NCBI GenBank assembly: GCA_031265535.1
Contig: JAISCO010000356.1
Coordinates: forward strand, 1-9,353
Source: Spirochaetaceae bacterium
GTDB lineage: Bacteria; Spirochaetota; Spirochaetia; Treponematales; Breznakiellaceae
Direction of reading: 5' to 3'
Length of the DNA stretch: 9,353 bases
Shown: piece after piece, positions 1-6,586 of the stretch
How positions within the stretch are numbered: the first letter of the stretch is position 1
Layout: every line of letters begins with the position of its first letter
The notes under the pieces: generated by a model
What the model was told of the DNA's origin: nothing
Database searches by the model: none
What the model saw: only the letters and a program-made list of their open reading frames with translations
Position numbers and translations under genes: made by a program

Positions 1-807
1 AGCTGCCGCGAACATGCGGTCGGCGGCGCTGGGGCTTCCACCACGCTGCTGGAAGCCCAAAAGATTACATTTTACATTTATATTAAGTTTTTCCCGCACC
101 ATATCCGCCGCCGCAAACATTTGCCTTGATTCCTCGGCAAAGACAGCGAGTACATAGCTCCGCTGAGCCTTTTTGCGGAACTCGACAACTTTTTGGAGAA
201 TTTCCTCGTTAGAAGTACGCGGTTCGTATAACACGCAAAAATCGGCCATGCCCATAAGCACGGCGGCCTTGGGAAAATAACTTTCAAATGCCCCCAGAGT
301 TTCCACAAAAAATACCCGTCCGGGCAATGCCATTGCGGTATCGGAGATGTCATCGATATAGTTTACCAGCTTGTTAAGGGCGGTATCGTGTCCCAAAGTG
401 TACCGGCTGCCGAAGATGTTGTTGTCAATGGTACCGGGAATACCTATTATATTGAGGCGCGGATTGTGCCTGCTTAAATCCAGCGCCCCCCGAAAACTGC
501 CGTCGCCGCCTATAACGATCAGCGCCTCGATTTTTTGTTCCTCCAGATTGGCGGCAAGCTGTTTTTGAACCGCCTCCTCAAGCAGCGAAGGAAGGCGTCC
601 GGTTTTCAGCATGGTTCCGCCAAGCTTATACCAGCTTTCAACATCGGCGGGAACAAGTTCGACAAAATCTTTTTCGAGTATGCCGCAATAACCGCGCCTG
701 TAGCCGAAAACACGGTGTCCTTTTGCCGCGGCGCCGGTTACAATACACGCCGCGCATGGATTCATCCCGGGGGAATCGCCCCCGGAGGTGATAACCGCGA
801 TGTTCAT
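1..807 (-). CDS. PfkA-type 6-phosphofructokinase homologue, 3' end outside window
   Basis: The 269 visible residues match the ATP-dependent phosphofructokinase family (normally about 320 residues), so roughly the last 50 are missing. They start MNIAVITSGGDSPGMN. ATP-type glycines are present in GGDGS (100-104) and in PGT before the catalytic loop (124-126), which argues against a pyrophosphate-dependent enzyme. The catalytic Asp is D128, and R71, R164, E225 and R255 (QQRGGSP) are kept. Unusual points: the near-invariant TIDND loop reads TIDNN (N130), the MGR motif that follows strand VE is LGA (A173 replaces Arg), and the N-terminal effector arginines of the E. coli enzyme align with non-basic residues. 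The ATG overlaps the aldolase stop as ATGA, with no clear Shine-Dalgarno, so translation is probably coupled. It would phosphorylate fructose 6-phosphate or, by inference, tagatose 6-phosphate in the cytoplasm. Family assignment is firm; substrate is not. Confidence 0.9.
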   Translation of the reverse strand, partial: MNIAVITSGGDSPGMNPCAACIVTGAAAKGHRVFGYRRGYCGILEKDFVELVPADVESWYKLGGTMLKTGRLPSLLEEAVQKQLAANLEEQKIEALIVIGGDGSFRGALDLSRHNPRLNIIGIPGTIDNNIFGSRYTLGHDTALNKLVNYIDDISDTAMALPGRVFFVETLGAFESYFPKAAVLMGMADFCVLYEPRTSNEEILQKVVEFRKKAQRSYVLAVFAEESRQMFAAADMVREKLNINVKCNLLGFQQRGGSPSAADRMFAAA

Positions 808-1673
808 GCTTTGTCCGCCGCTTTGCCCGCCGAACCAAAGGCTTCCAGTTTTTCCTTAACGATTAGCGACACGGCTTCCTTAACGGGCTTCAGAAATTTA
901 CGGGGATCAAATTCCTCTGCGGGAAGCTCTTTACACATTTTACGCAGAGTGTTGGAAAAAGCCGCCTTTAGTTCCGTGCCTACATTGACTTTGGCAAGCC
1001 CCATGCCTATACATCGTTGAATGTCGGCGATAGGGATGCCCGTGCCGCCGTGCAGCACGATGGGGCAATCCGTCAGCTTCAAAACCGCCGCCAGCCGGTC
1101 AAAGTCGAGTTTGGGCTCGCTCTTGTAAAAACCGTGTACCGAGCCAAAGGCTATCGCCAGCGCGTCAATGCCGGTCTCGTCCACATAGCGGGGTACATCG
1201 GCGGGTACCGTAAAAGTTGCGCTGCGGTCTTCCACGACAATATTGTCCTCCTTGCCGCCGACTTTTCCAAGCTCCGCCTCTACCGAACAGTTGTAATCCC
1301 GCGCAAAATCGACAACAGCCTTTGATTCGCGGATGTTTGTTTCATACTCCTTGGCCGAAGCGTCTACCATTACGGAACTGAAACCCGCCTTGACTGCCTC
1401 TTTGATAAAATCGCAGTCTGTGGCATGGTCCAAATGTAAACATACCGGTACTTTTGAATGTTTTGCGATGCCTTTAACAATGCCCACAGTCTCGTACAAG
1501 CCGATATACTGGCAGGCCCCCTGCGAAGCCATTAAAATCACCGGCGAGGCAGCCCGTTCCGCCCCCATTTGAATACCCTCCGCGTCTTCATAGCCGTTGA
1601 AGTTAAACGCGCCCACCGCGTAATACTCTTTTTTTGCCTTGGGCAAAATATCCCTTAGCGTAACCAATTCCAT
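804..1673 (-). CDS. class II ketose-1,6-bisphosphate aldolase (GatY/KbaY/FbaA-like)
   Basis: A 289-residue class II, zinc-dependent aldolase of the usual GatY/KbaY length. It would split tagatose or fructose 1,6-bisphosphate into dihydroxyacetone phosphate and glyceraldehyde 3-phosphate. Visible active-site parts: HLDH at 80-83 (catalytic D82, zinc ligand H83), VEAELG at 131-136, zinc ligand H180 in GSVHG, zinc ligand H208 in VLHGG, and the phosphate loop NVGTELK at 230-236. That loop resembles the NVATELK of tagatose-bisphosphate aldolases more than the NIDTD of FbaA-type enzymes. The ATG has an excellent AGGAGG six bases upstream (1680-1685). The gene has its own predicted promoter and shares four bases with the downstream phosphofructokinase homologue, so the two form a sub-operon. 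The divergent GatZ-family gene could supply the partner subunit. Class is certain; tagatose versus fructose stereospecificity cannot be read from sequence. Confidence 0.93.
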   Translation of the reverse strand: MELVTLRDILPKAKKEYYAVGAFNFNGYEDAEGIQMGAERAASPVILMASQGACQYIGLYETVGIVKGIAKHSKVPVCLHLDHATDCDFIKEAVKAGFSSVMVDASAKEYETNIRESKAVVDFARDYNCSVEAELGKVGGKEDNIVVEDRSATFTVPADVPRYVDETGIDALAIAFGSVHGFYKSEPKLDFDRLAAVLKLTDCPIVLHGGTGIPIADIQRCIGMGLAKVNVGTELKAAFSNTLRKMCKELPAEEFDPRKFLKPVKEAVSLIVKEKLEAFGSAGKAADKA

Positions 1674-1696
1674 TAATATCCTCCTGATTATTATTT

Positions 1697-1724
1697 ATAA
1701 TATATCCGGCAGTCCCGAATTCAA
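1697..1724 (-). promoter_or_regulatory. predicted sigma-70-type promoter for aldolase and PFK homologue
   Basis: On the minus strand TTGAAT (1719-1724) and TATTAT (1697-1702) are separated by 16 bases, about 25 to 50 bases before the aldolase start codon. The -10 matches 5 of 6 consensus bases and the -35 matches 4 of 6. The 254-base gap after the ROK gene, with strong secondary structure, makes a separate promoter plausible. It is a prediction from motif fit only. Confidence 0.4.
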
Positions 1725-1820
1725 TTAAACAAAATAAAATGGGGGAAGTCGCGGCAACTATGTTGCCGACCCCACGTTCCAGCCCCCTACGGGGTCTTTC
1801 TCTACCCCCTCTTTGTTTAA
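1725..1820. repeat. nested palindromic element with 9-bp terminal inverted repeats
   Basis: TTAAACAAA (1725-1733) is perfectly inverted as TTTGTTTAA (1812-1820). Inside it GGGGG (1741-1745) faces CCCCC (1805-1809). The core holds a strong hairpin, CGGCAAC-TAT-GTTGCCG (1752-1768), and a second one that can form either as GACCCC/GGGGTC (1768-1773 with 1791-1796) or as CCCC-TAC-GGGG (1784-1794). It lies between the ROK gene and the aldolase promoter. Read on the minus strand it ends in ATTTTATTTTGTTT, so it could end or slow ROK transcription. The terminal inverted repeats also allow a small non-autonomous mobile element. No coding capacity is seen. Confidence 0.6.
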
Positions 1821-1922
1821 GAAGTAAGAAGTAAGAAGTAAGAAGTAAGAAATAAGAGGTAAAAAGTAAGAAGTTTCTATGTTCTCTTTTCCTTTTTACC
1901 TGTTACTTTTTCCCTTTTCCTT
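1818..1922. repeat. heptanucleotide tandem array A
   Basis: Fifteen consecutive seven-base units in one phase. The first eight are purine-rich (TAAGAAG four times, then TAAGAAA, TAAGAGG, TAAAAAG, TAAGAAG, 1818-1873). The next seven are pyrimidine-rich with a common form KTTMYNT (TTTCTAT, GTTCTCT, TTTCCTT, TTTACCT, GTTACTT, TTTCCCT, TTTCCTT, 1874-1922). The two halves are roughly complementary, so a transcript could fold into a long imperfect hairpin just after the ROK stop codon. The left end shares three bases with the palindromic element. A related array lies at 6587-6712. Confidence 0.75.
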
Positions 1923-1927
1923 CATCC

Positions 1928-2905
1928 TTAAATCCTTTTTTCCACATATTCCCGAATCAAAAAGAATGCCCCGTACAATACCACACGATCATTCATCTCT
2001 GAATAGCGTACAGAATCATCATTTATCGGCTGTTCGCACCGCTCTTTTAGAGTGTCCATCATAGTTTGATGAAAAAAACGCCGCCCCTTGGTAATGCCGC
2101 CGCCCAGCACAATGGCTTGCGGGTCAAAAAGATTGAAAAGATTGGCAAGCCCTACGCCGAGGTAGTAGCCCTCTTTCCGGTACAGGGCAAGCGCATACGT
2201 ATCTCCAAGGGCGGCGGCTTCGTCAAGGTGGTAACCGGAAAGTTTTTCCCCGTCGTTACCGGCAAGGGTAAAGACGCGGCTTTTCTTACCGGCGGCCATA
2301 TCAGCCTTCATGGTATTCAGCAAGGCCGTACCGGAGGCATAAAGCTCAAAACAGCCGCGGCTTCCGCAGGGGCATTCAAGCCCTTCCGGGTCGATAGACA
2401 TGTGCCCCACTTCTCCCGCCCCGTCATTTGCGCCGCGGTATATTTCCCCGTTAATCAGTATCCCGCCGCCGCAGCCGGTACTAACCGTCATATAAAGAAT
2501 ATTCCGCAGATCAATGGCCGCGCCGCGGCGCTGCTCGGCCAGAGCGCCCAGGTTCCCGTCATTGTCAAGGCGCGCTGGAAGATTGAAATCCGCGGTAAGC
2601 CTATCCAGCACGGGAAAATTCCGCCACTTCATCAGCGGCGCGTGAAGGATAATCCCCCTTTTCGTATCCAAGGGACCGGGGCTGCCAACCCCGATACCTA
2701 AAATTTCACCGGTTTCAAGCTGATGCCGCATGAGCAGTTCATTGAGCAGATTCCTGACATTCCGGTAGACCGCCTCTTCGCCGCGAAAAGTCTCTGTTTT
2801 TGCCGTTAAAACAATATCGCCGGCTATTTCCCCATAGCGCGTAAAAAGCGCCGCGGATATTTTTGTCCCGCCTATATCCAGCGTGAGGTAGTAAGAAGCC
2901 GCCAT
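1928..2905 (-). CDS. ROK-family sugar kinase
   Basis: A 325-residue cytoplasmic ATP-dependent sugar kinase of the ROK family. The phosphate loop DIGGTK sits at 10-15, GVGSPGPLD at 72-80, the catalytic Asp is D116 in LDNDGN, and the second nucleotide loop is STGCGGG (142-148). H168 in GEVGHM and C178, C180 and C185 of the CxCGxxGC motif form the family zinc site. The N-terminus begins directly at the kinase fold with no helix-turn-helix, so this is an enzyme and not a NagC/Mlc-type repressor. I chose the ATG at 2905, four bases after the permease stop. An in-frame TTG at 2977 would add 24 residues overlapping the permease and looks spurious. No Shine-Dalgarno precedes the ATG, which suggests coupling to the permease. 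ROK kinases beside ribose-type ABC genes include allose kinase; the actual sugar here is unknown. Confidence 0.9.
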   Translation of the reverse strand: MAASYYLTLDIGGTKISAALFTRYGEIAGDIVLTAKTETFRGEEAVYRNVRNLLNELLMRHQLETGEILGIGVGSPGPLDTKRGIILHAPLMKWRNFPVLDRLTADFNLPARLDNDGNLGALAEQRRGAAIDLRNILYMTVSTGCGGGILINGEIYRGANDGAGEVGHMSIDPEGLECPCGSRGCFELYASGTALLNTMKADMAAGKKSRVFTLAGNDGEKLSGYHLDEAAALGDTYALALYRKEGYYLGVGLANLFNLFDPQAIVLGGGITKGRRFFHQTMMDTLKERCEQPINDDSVRYSEMNDRVVLYGAFFLIREYVEKRI

Positions 2906-2909
2906 GGTA

Positions 2910-3890
2910 TCAGTTTTTTTTATGCTTTTGCGCCATATCCAGAATGACGGCAAGCAGGATAATCGTGCCGATAACAACTTTTTGCCAGAAGGACGAGATG
3001 TACATTAAATTCATGCCGTTGTTAATGACGGCAATGATAGCCACTCCGAACATAGCCCGCCCTACCGAACCTGAACCGCCGGCAAGGCTCGTTCCGCCCA
3101 AAACGGTGGACGCGATCGCAAACATTTCGTAACCTTCGCAGGCGGCGGGCTGCCCGTTTTGCAGCTTGGATGCCACCAGTACGCCCCCCAAAGCCGCCAT
3201 GATAGAACAAAGTATATAAGAGACCAGATTTACCCGTTTAACATTGATGCCGGAAAGGTGGGCTACTTGCTTATTGGAACCGCAGGCATACACATGGCGT
3301 CCGAATACCGTTTTGGACAAAAGTATGTGCATTAAAAATACAACCAGAATGGTAAACAGCGTAACAACCGGAATTATGCCCATAGGCTCGCCGGGGGTTT
3401 TGATGACGCGGCCCGCGCCAAGAAACGAAAACACCGACGGAAGTCCGAATACGGCAATGCCGCCTGTTACGATATAGGTAAGGCCCCGCAGCATCGTCAT
3501 GGTGGCGAGGGTACAGATCATGGGTACCACGTTAAATTGAGTAACCATTATGCCGTTTAGGAATCCGCAGAACCCGCCGACCACAACCGCCGTAAGTATA
3601 AGTATGGCGATTGACCCAAAAAGGTTCATGCCCGGAAATTTAAGGCCTATCATACAGGAGATAACGCCGGCAAGAGCCGCCACAGAACCAACGGAAATGT
3701 CGATGCCCCCTAAAATAATCACGTAAGTAAGCCCCGCCGACAGCAGCGCGTTGATTGCCATCTGGCTGGTCAAATTCATCAGATTCCTGTATGTAAAGAA
3801 AGTCTGATTTGCCAGTCCAAACCCCGCGCAAAGCAGGATCAAAAACAACACAATCATATTTTTGTTTAAAAAAGATTTAAATTTATCCAT
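2910..3890 (-). CDS. ribose-type ABC sugar transporter permease (RbsC family)
   Basis: A 326-residue hydrophobic inner-membrane protein of the RbsC/AlsC/XylH family, at the usual length. It has a short basic N-terminus, then membrane segments starting near residue 11. The family block GGIDISVGS lies at 61-69. The cytoplasmic coupling loop is near 198-214 (GRHVYACGSNKQ, then HLSGI). The conserved STVLGGTSLAGGSGSVGR is at 261-278, and a basic tail (QKHKKN) closes the protein. It would form a homodimer, pass the sugar delivered by the binding protein, and be powered by the upstream ATPase. GAGG lies seven bases before the ATG. It follows the ATPase by 42 bases and precedes the ROK kinase by four. 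Only one permease gene is present, as is normal for this subfamily. Confidence 0.93.
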   Translation of the reverse strand: MDKFKSFLNKNMIVLFLILLCAGFGLANQTFFTYRNLMNLTSQMAINALLSAGLTYVIILGGIDISVGSVAALAGVISCMIGLKFPGMNLFGSIAILILTAVVVGGFCGFLNGIMVTQFNVVPMICTLATMTMLRGLTYIVTGGIAVFGLPSVFSFLGAGRVIKTPGEPMGIIPVVTLFTILVVFLMHILLSKTVFGRHVYACGSNKQVAHLSGINVKRVNLVSYILCSIMAALGGVLVASKLQNGQPAACEGYEMFAIASTVLGGTSLAGGSGSVGRAMFGVAIIAVINNGMNLMYISSFWQKVVIGTIILLAVILDMAQKHKKN

Positions 3891-3895
3891 CTTGA

Positions 3896-3941
3896 TACCT
3901 CATTTATGTTTGATGCTCCATTTATGCATACCTCATTCATG
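3896..3941. repeat. short direct duplication spanning the ATPase-permease junction
   Basis: TACCTCATTTATG (3896-3908) recurs as TACCTCATTCATG (3929-3941), 12 of 13 identical, with a third weaker copy (CTCCATTTATGCATA) between them. On the coding strand the right-hand copy holds the ATPase stop codon, and the left-hand copy holds the permease Shine-Dalgarno GAGG. The junction therefore looks like a small tandem duplication of a translation-initiation segment. Confidence 0.6.
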
Positions 3942-5426
3942 CAGACTTGCAAGTTCAATCACATTTTGCTCGCTTGCCTCGCTCCGGCTTAACTCACCGG
4001 AGAGAAGCCCTTCCCGCATTACCAGAATCCGGTCGCTTATGCCGAGAATTTCCGGTAATTCGGAAGAAACGGCGATAATACAAGCGCCGGTGTTCACAAA
4101 TTCGTCTATTAAGGCATAAAATTCAGCTTTGGCATTTACATCAATACCGCGGGTCGGCTCGTCCAAAATCAGAATGTTTGAATTGGCGATAAGCCACTTG
4201 GCAAGAATAACCTTTTGCTGGTTGCCGCCGGACAAAGTATTGATAATAGTGTTTATACTACGGGTCTTTACCTTGAGTTTGGAAATATATTCATTACTCA
4301 CACTAGTTTCCCATTTGAAATCCAAAAACCCGCCCCGTTTATGGTGAACCGTCAGACTCGGCAGGACCAAATTGTCTTTTAGCATAGCATCCAGCATAAG
4401 CCCCGTCCTGCGGCGGTCCTCGGTAACAAAGCCGATACTATCTGCAATTGCGTATTTGGGAGATAAAAATACGACCTCTTTCCCTTCGACAAATATCTTG
4501 CCGGCGCTTTTCTCTCTGGCGCCAAAAATGGTTTCCATCACCTCGGTACGTCCCGCGCCGATAAGCCCGTAAAAACCCAGCACCTCCCCGGCGTAAGCGG
4601 TAAATGATATATCCTTAAAGACGCCCTCACAGGAAAGCCCTTCCACCCTAAGCATCTCCTTTTTTCGGGTATGCTTGGTGTGCAGGTAATAGTCTTTCAT
4701 CTCACGTCCGACCATATTTGTAACAATATCTTTTTCGCTCACATCTTTGAGCATAAATGTATTTACTTTACAGCCGTCCCGCATAACGGTTACCCTGTCG
4801 CCGATTACAAATAGCTCATTTAGCCGGTGGGATATGTAGATTATGGCGACATTTTTCTTTTTAAGCGCAAAAATCTGTTCAAAAAGCGCGTTTATTTCAT
4901 GATCCGACAGGGACGATGTAGGCTCATCCATGATGACAACTTTAGCGTTCTTGCGGACTATTTTGGCAATCTCGACCATTTGCTGTTCCGCCGCCGTAAG
5001 GCGGCTGGCTATAGTAACAGGCTTTATTTTTACGCCCATTGAATCGAGCACTTCTTGGGCTTCGGCGTTCATTTTTTTGCGGTCAAGCAGCAAGCCGTTT
5101 GCCCTGCGCGGTTCTTCCCCCAAAAAAATATTTTCGGCAACGGTAAGATCATTGGCAATACTCAATTCCTGATGGATAACGGCAATGCCCTTGTTCAGCG
5201 CCTGCCGGGGATTCTGGACTACTAAGGGGGAGCCCTCAAAGGTCATGCTGCCTTCGGTGGGAGTGTAAACTCCCGAAATAATTTTAATCAGCGTTGACTT
5301 ACCCGCGCCATTTTCACCCACAAGGGCATGTACTTCACCTGCATAAAAATCAATGGAGACGCCGGTAAGCGCGTTAACGCCGGGAAATGTTTTGCTTATA
5401 CCTTTTACCTGTAAACAAGATTCCAT
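3933..5426 (-). CDS. ribose-type ABC sugar transporter ATPase, two nucleotide-binding domains (RbsA/MglA family)
   Basis: A 497-residue ATPase made of two fused ABC domains, the usual size for RbsA, MglA and AlsA. Domain 1 has Walker A GENGAGKST (37-45), Q-loop Q86, a degenerate signature LTAAEQQ (143-149), Walker B VVIMDEPT (163-170) and H200 in YISH. Domain 2 has a degenerate Walker A GLIGAGRTE (287-295, Arg in place of Lys), an intact signature LSGGNQQ (398-404) and Walker B ILILDEPTRG (418-427). Its switch-histidine position is SSELPE, as usual in this subfamily. Normally one composite ATP site is hydrolytic and the other is not. The GGAGG (5440-5444) is 13 bases from the ATG, which is long, so expression may be modest next to the binding protein. 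It sits between the binding-protein and permease genes in the standard order for such transporters. Confidence 0.95.
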   Translation of the reverse strand: MESCLQVKGISKTFPGVNALTGVSIDFYAGEVHALVGENGAGKSTLIKIISGVYTPTEGSMTFEGSPLVVQNPRQALNKGIAVIHQELSIANDLTVAENIFLGEEPRRANGLLLDRKKMNAEAQEVLDSMGVKIKPVTIASRLTAAEQQMVEIAKIVRKNAKVVIMDEPTSSLSDHEINALFEQIFALKKKNVAIIYISHRLNELFVIGDRVTVMRDGCKVNTFMLKDVSEKDIVTNMVGREMKDYYLHTKHTRKKEMLRVEGLSCEGVFKDISFTAYAGEVLGFYGLIGAGRTEVMETIFGAREKSAGKIFVEGKEVVFLSPKYAIADSIGFVTEDRRRTGLMLDAMLKDNLVLPSLTVHHKRGGFLDFKWETSVSNEYISKLKVKTRSINTIINTLSGGNQQKVILAKWLIANSNILILDEPTRGIDVNAKAEFYALIDEFVNTGACIIAVSSELPEILGISDRILVMREGLLSGELSRSEASEQNVIELASLHE

Positions 5427-5523
5427 AGAGATTTCTTATCCTCCCCCCAGCAAGCTTAAATAATGCATGATTTAGAAGCCGATTTCATCGGAAACGAAGT
5501 TTTACGCTAACTGTGTTTTGAAA

Positions 5524-5577
5524 CCGGCTTAATTAAATAAGCCGCCCGAATTTTGATTTTCGGGCGGCTCAAGCCGG
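5524..5577 (-). terminator. nested hairpin between binding-protein and ATPase genes, possible attenuator
   Basis: Starting 14 bases after the binding-protein stop, an 11-bp stem (5540-5550 with 5559-5569, eight-base loop) contains GCCGCCCGAA and its complement. It is enclosed by a 7-bp outer stem (CCGGCTT 5524-5530 with AAGCCGG 5571-5577). On the minus strand it is followed by TTATTTAATT, a weak U-rich tract. CGGCTT (5525-5530) can instead pair with AAGCCG (5539-5544), which excludes the inner stem. Such hairpins commonly protect binding-protein mRNA or reduce read-through into the membrane genes. Folding is clear by eye; function is inferred. Confidence 0.6.
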
Positions 5578-5582
5578 ACGGT

Positions 5583-6518
5583 TTACTGCGCCGCGTTTTC
5601 TTTGGTAATAATATAAGGGGCAATCATGATGACGCTCTGGTCAACTTTGCCGGTATCAAGATACTTGCGGATCTGAATGGTGATTTGCTTGCCGATTTCC
5701 TGAGGATTCTGGGAAATTTCAGAAACCCAGTATTGGCCGTTTGTCGCGTCAAGAATTGCCGCTTTAGCTTCGGGATTGCCGTCAAAACCGATGATCTTGG
5801 TCTTGGCGCCGGCGGCTTTAATGGCGGCCAAAGCGCCCGCGGCCGCGGGGTCCCCCACGCAGAACACGATTTCAATATCCGGATTCTGGGTAAGGGCGTC
5901 GGTCATAAGCTGTTCGGCCTTGGATGCGTCGCCGGTGTAATTGCCAACTTCAATGATCCTAAGATTCTTGTTTGAGGCCTTAACAACCTCTTCCCAGCCC
6001 TTACGCCTGTCCAGACAGGATTGCGGATTGTCAAAGTTGATAAGCCCGACCTTCGCTCCCTGACTTGCCAAACGTACGGTTTCCTGCCCGCCGAGCCGTC
6101 CGCCCTCAACATTATCTGTGCCGACAAAACATTTGATAAGGCTTGCGTCTTCAATGGTACAGTCAAAGGTGAATACCGGAATACCTTTTGCGTTGGCATC
6201 CCGAATCGCCGGCGTTGTGCCGCCCGGGTCGTTGGCGGAAAGCGCGATTGCTTTCACATTCTGGGCGATAAAGTTGGAGATGTGATTCGACGTGGTATTT
6301 CCGTCAAGATCGCCGTCCATTACCTTGGCGTCAATGTTCTGACCCGGAGCCGTGTCATTGATACCCTTTTCGATCAGTGTGTAAAACACATGTTCCCGGG
6401 ATCCCACAATGTAACCGACGGTATCCTTGCCCGACTGTTTGTTTGCGCCGGCAAAAACCGAGGCGGCTGCCATGAGCAGCGCCATACCTAAAAACACCGC
6501 TTTTCTTTGAGTTTTCAT
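5583..6518 (-). CDS. periplasmic sugar-binding protein of ribose-type ABC transporter (RbsB-like)
   Basis: A 311-residue secreted protein of the RbsB/periplasmic-binding-protein type I fold (Peripla_BP_4 style). Residues 1-23 form a signal peptide: basic MKTQRK, a hydrophobic core, and a VFA cleavage site before GANKQ. There is no cysteine at the cleavage site, so it is not a lipoprotein. The mature part starts KDTVGYIVGS. Likely ligand-contact segments are FDC (118-120), DRR (170-172) and GFDGN (244-248). It would catch the sugar and deliver it to the permease. AGGAGGAG lies five bases before the ATG, the strongest ribosome site in the window, and fits high expression. It is the first gene of the transporter set, with its own predicted promoter upstream and a stabilising hairpin downstream. 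The ligand cannot be told from sequence. Confidence 0.93.
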   Translation of the reverse strand: MKTQRKAVFLGMALLMAAASVFAGANKQSGKDTVGYIVGSREHVFYTLIEKGINDTAPGQNIDAKVMDGDLDGNTTSNHISNFIAQNVKAIALSANDPGGTTPAIRDANAKGIPVFTFDCTIEDASLIKCFVGTDNVEGGRLGGQETVRLASQGAKVGLINFDNPQSCLDRRKGWEEVVKASNKNLRIIEVGNYTGDASKAEQLMTDALTQNPDIEIVFCVGDPAAAGALAAIKAAGAKTKIIGFDGNPEAKAAILDATNGQYWVSEISQNPQEIGKQITIQIRKYLDTGKVDQSVIMIAPYIITKENAAQ

Positions 6519-6544
6519 TCAAACTCCTCCTGCTAAGAAACTAT

Positions 6545-6572
6545 ATTTTACGGCATACGCCGTAACAATCAA
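6545..6572 (-). promoter_or_regulatory. predicted promoter with palindromic operator in its spacer, upstream of binding-protein gene
   Basis: On the minus strand TTGATT (6567-6572) and TAAAAT (6545-6550) are 16 bases apart. The leader to the ATG would be about 20 bases. The perfect inverted repeat TTACGGC-GTAT-GCCGTAA (6548-6565) fills the spacer and touches the -10, where a bound repressor would block polymerase. The palindrome could instead act as an RNA hairpin if transcripts come from further upstream. The eight bases CGTAACAA at its edge recur at 7758-7765 in the kinase leader. Confidence 0.45.
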
Positions 6573-6586
6573 ATCATGGCCCCTCA

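Noticed and set aside
535..1020. 161-residue plus-strand open frame across the PFK-aldolase junction
   Set aside because: It is antisense to two well-supported genes and shows low-complexity composition with no domain.
1818..1922. CRISPR array
   Set aside because: The repeats are seven-base units with no spacers of normal length and no cas genes nearby.
2066..2701. 211-residue plus-strand open frame
   Set aside because: It lies wholly opposite the ROK kinase, has no family resemblance and no ribosome site; the kinase has all its motifs.
1928..2905. ROK protein as a transcription repressor of the locus
   Set aside because: The kinase motif begins at residue 10 and there is no room for a DNA-binding domain.
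2906..2977. 24-residue N-terminal extension of the ROK kinase from a TTG
   Set aside because: It overlaps the permease end and adds residues before DIGGTK that are not family-like; the ATG at 2905 fits the usual distance.
3933..5426. Broken second nucleotide-binding domain in the ATPase
   Set aside because: The Arg-for-Lys in the second Walker A is normal for RbsA/MglA-type proteins, and the signature and Walker B are intact.
6021..6491. 156-residue plus-strand open frame
   Set aside because: It is antisense to the binding-protein gene and has no recognisable motif.
6450..6518. Binding protein as a lipoprotein
   Set aside because: There is no cysteine after the hydrophobic core; the site reads VFA before GANKQ, a signal peptidase I type.
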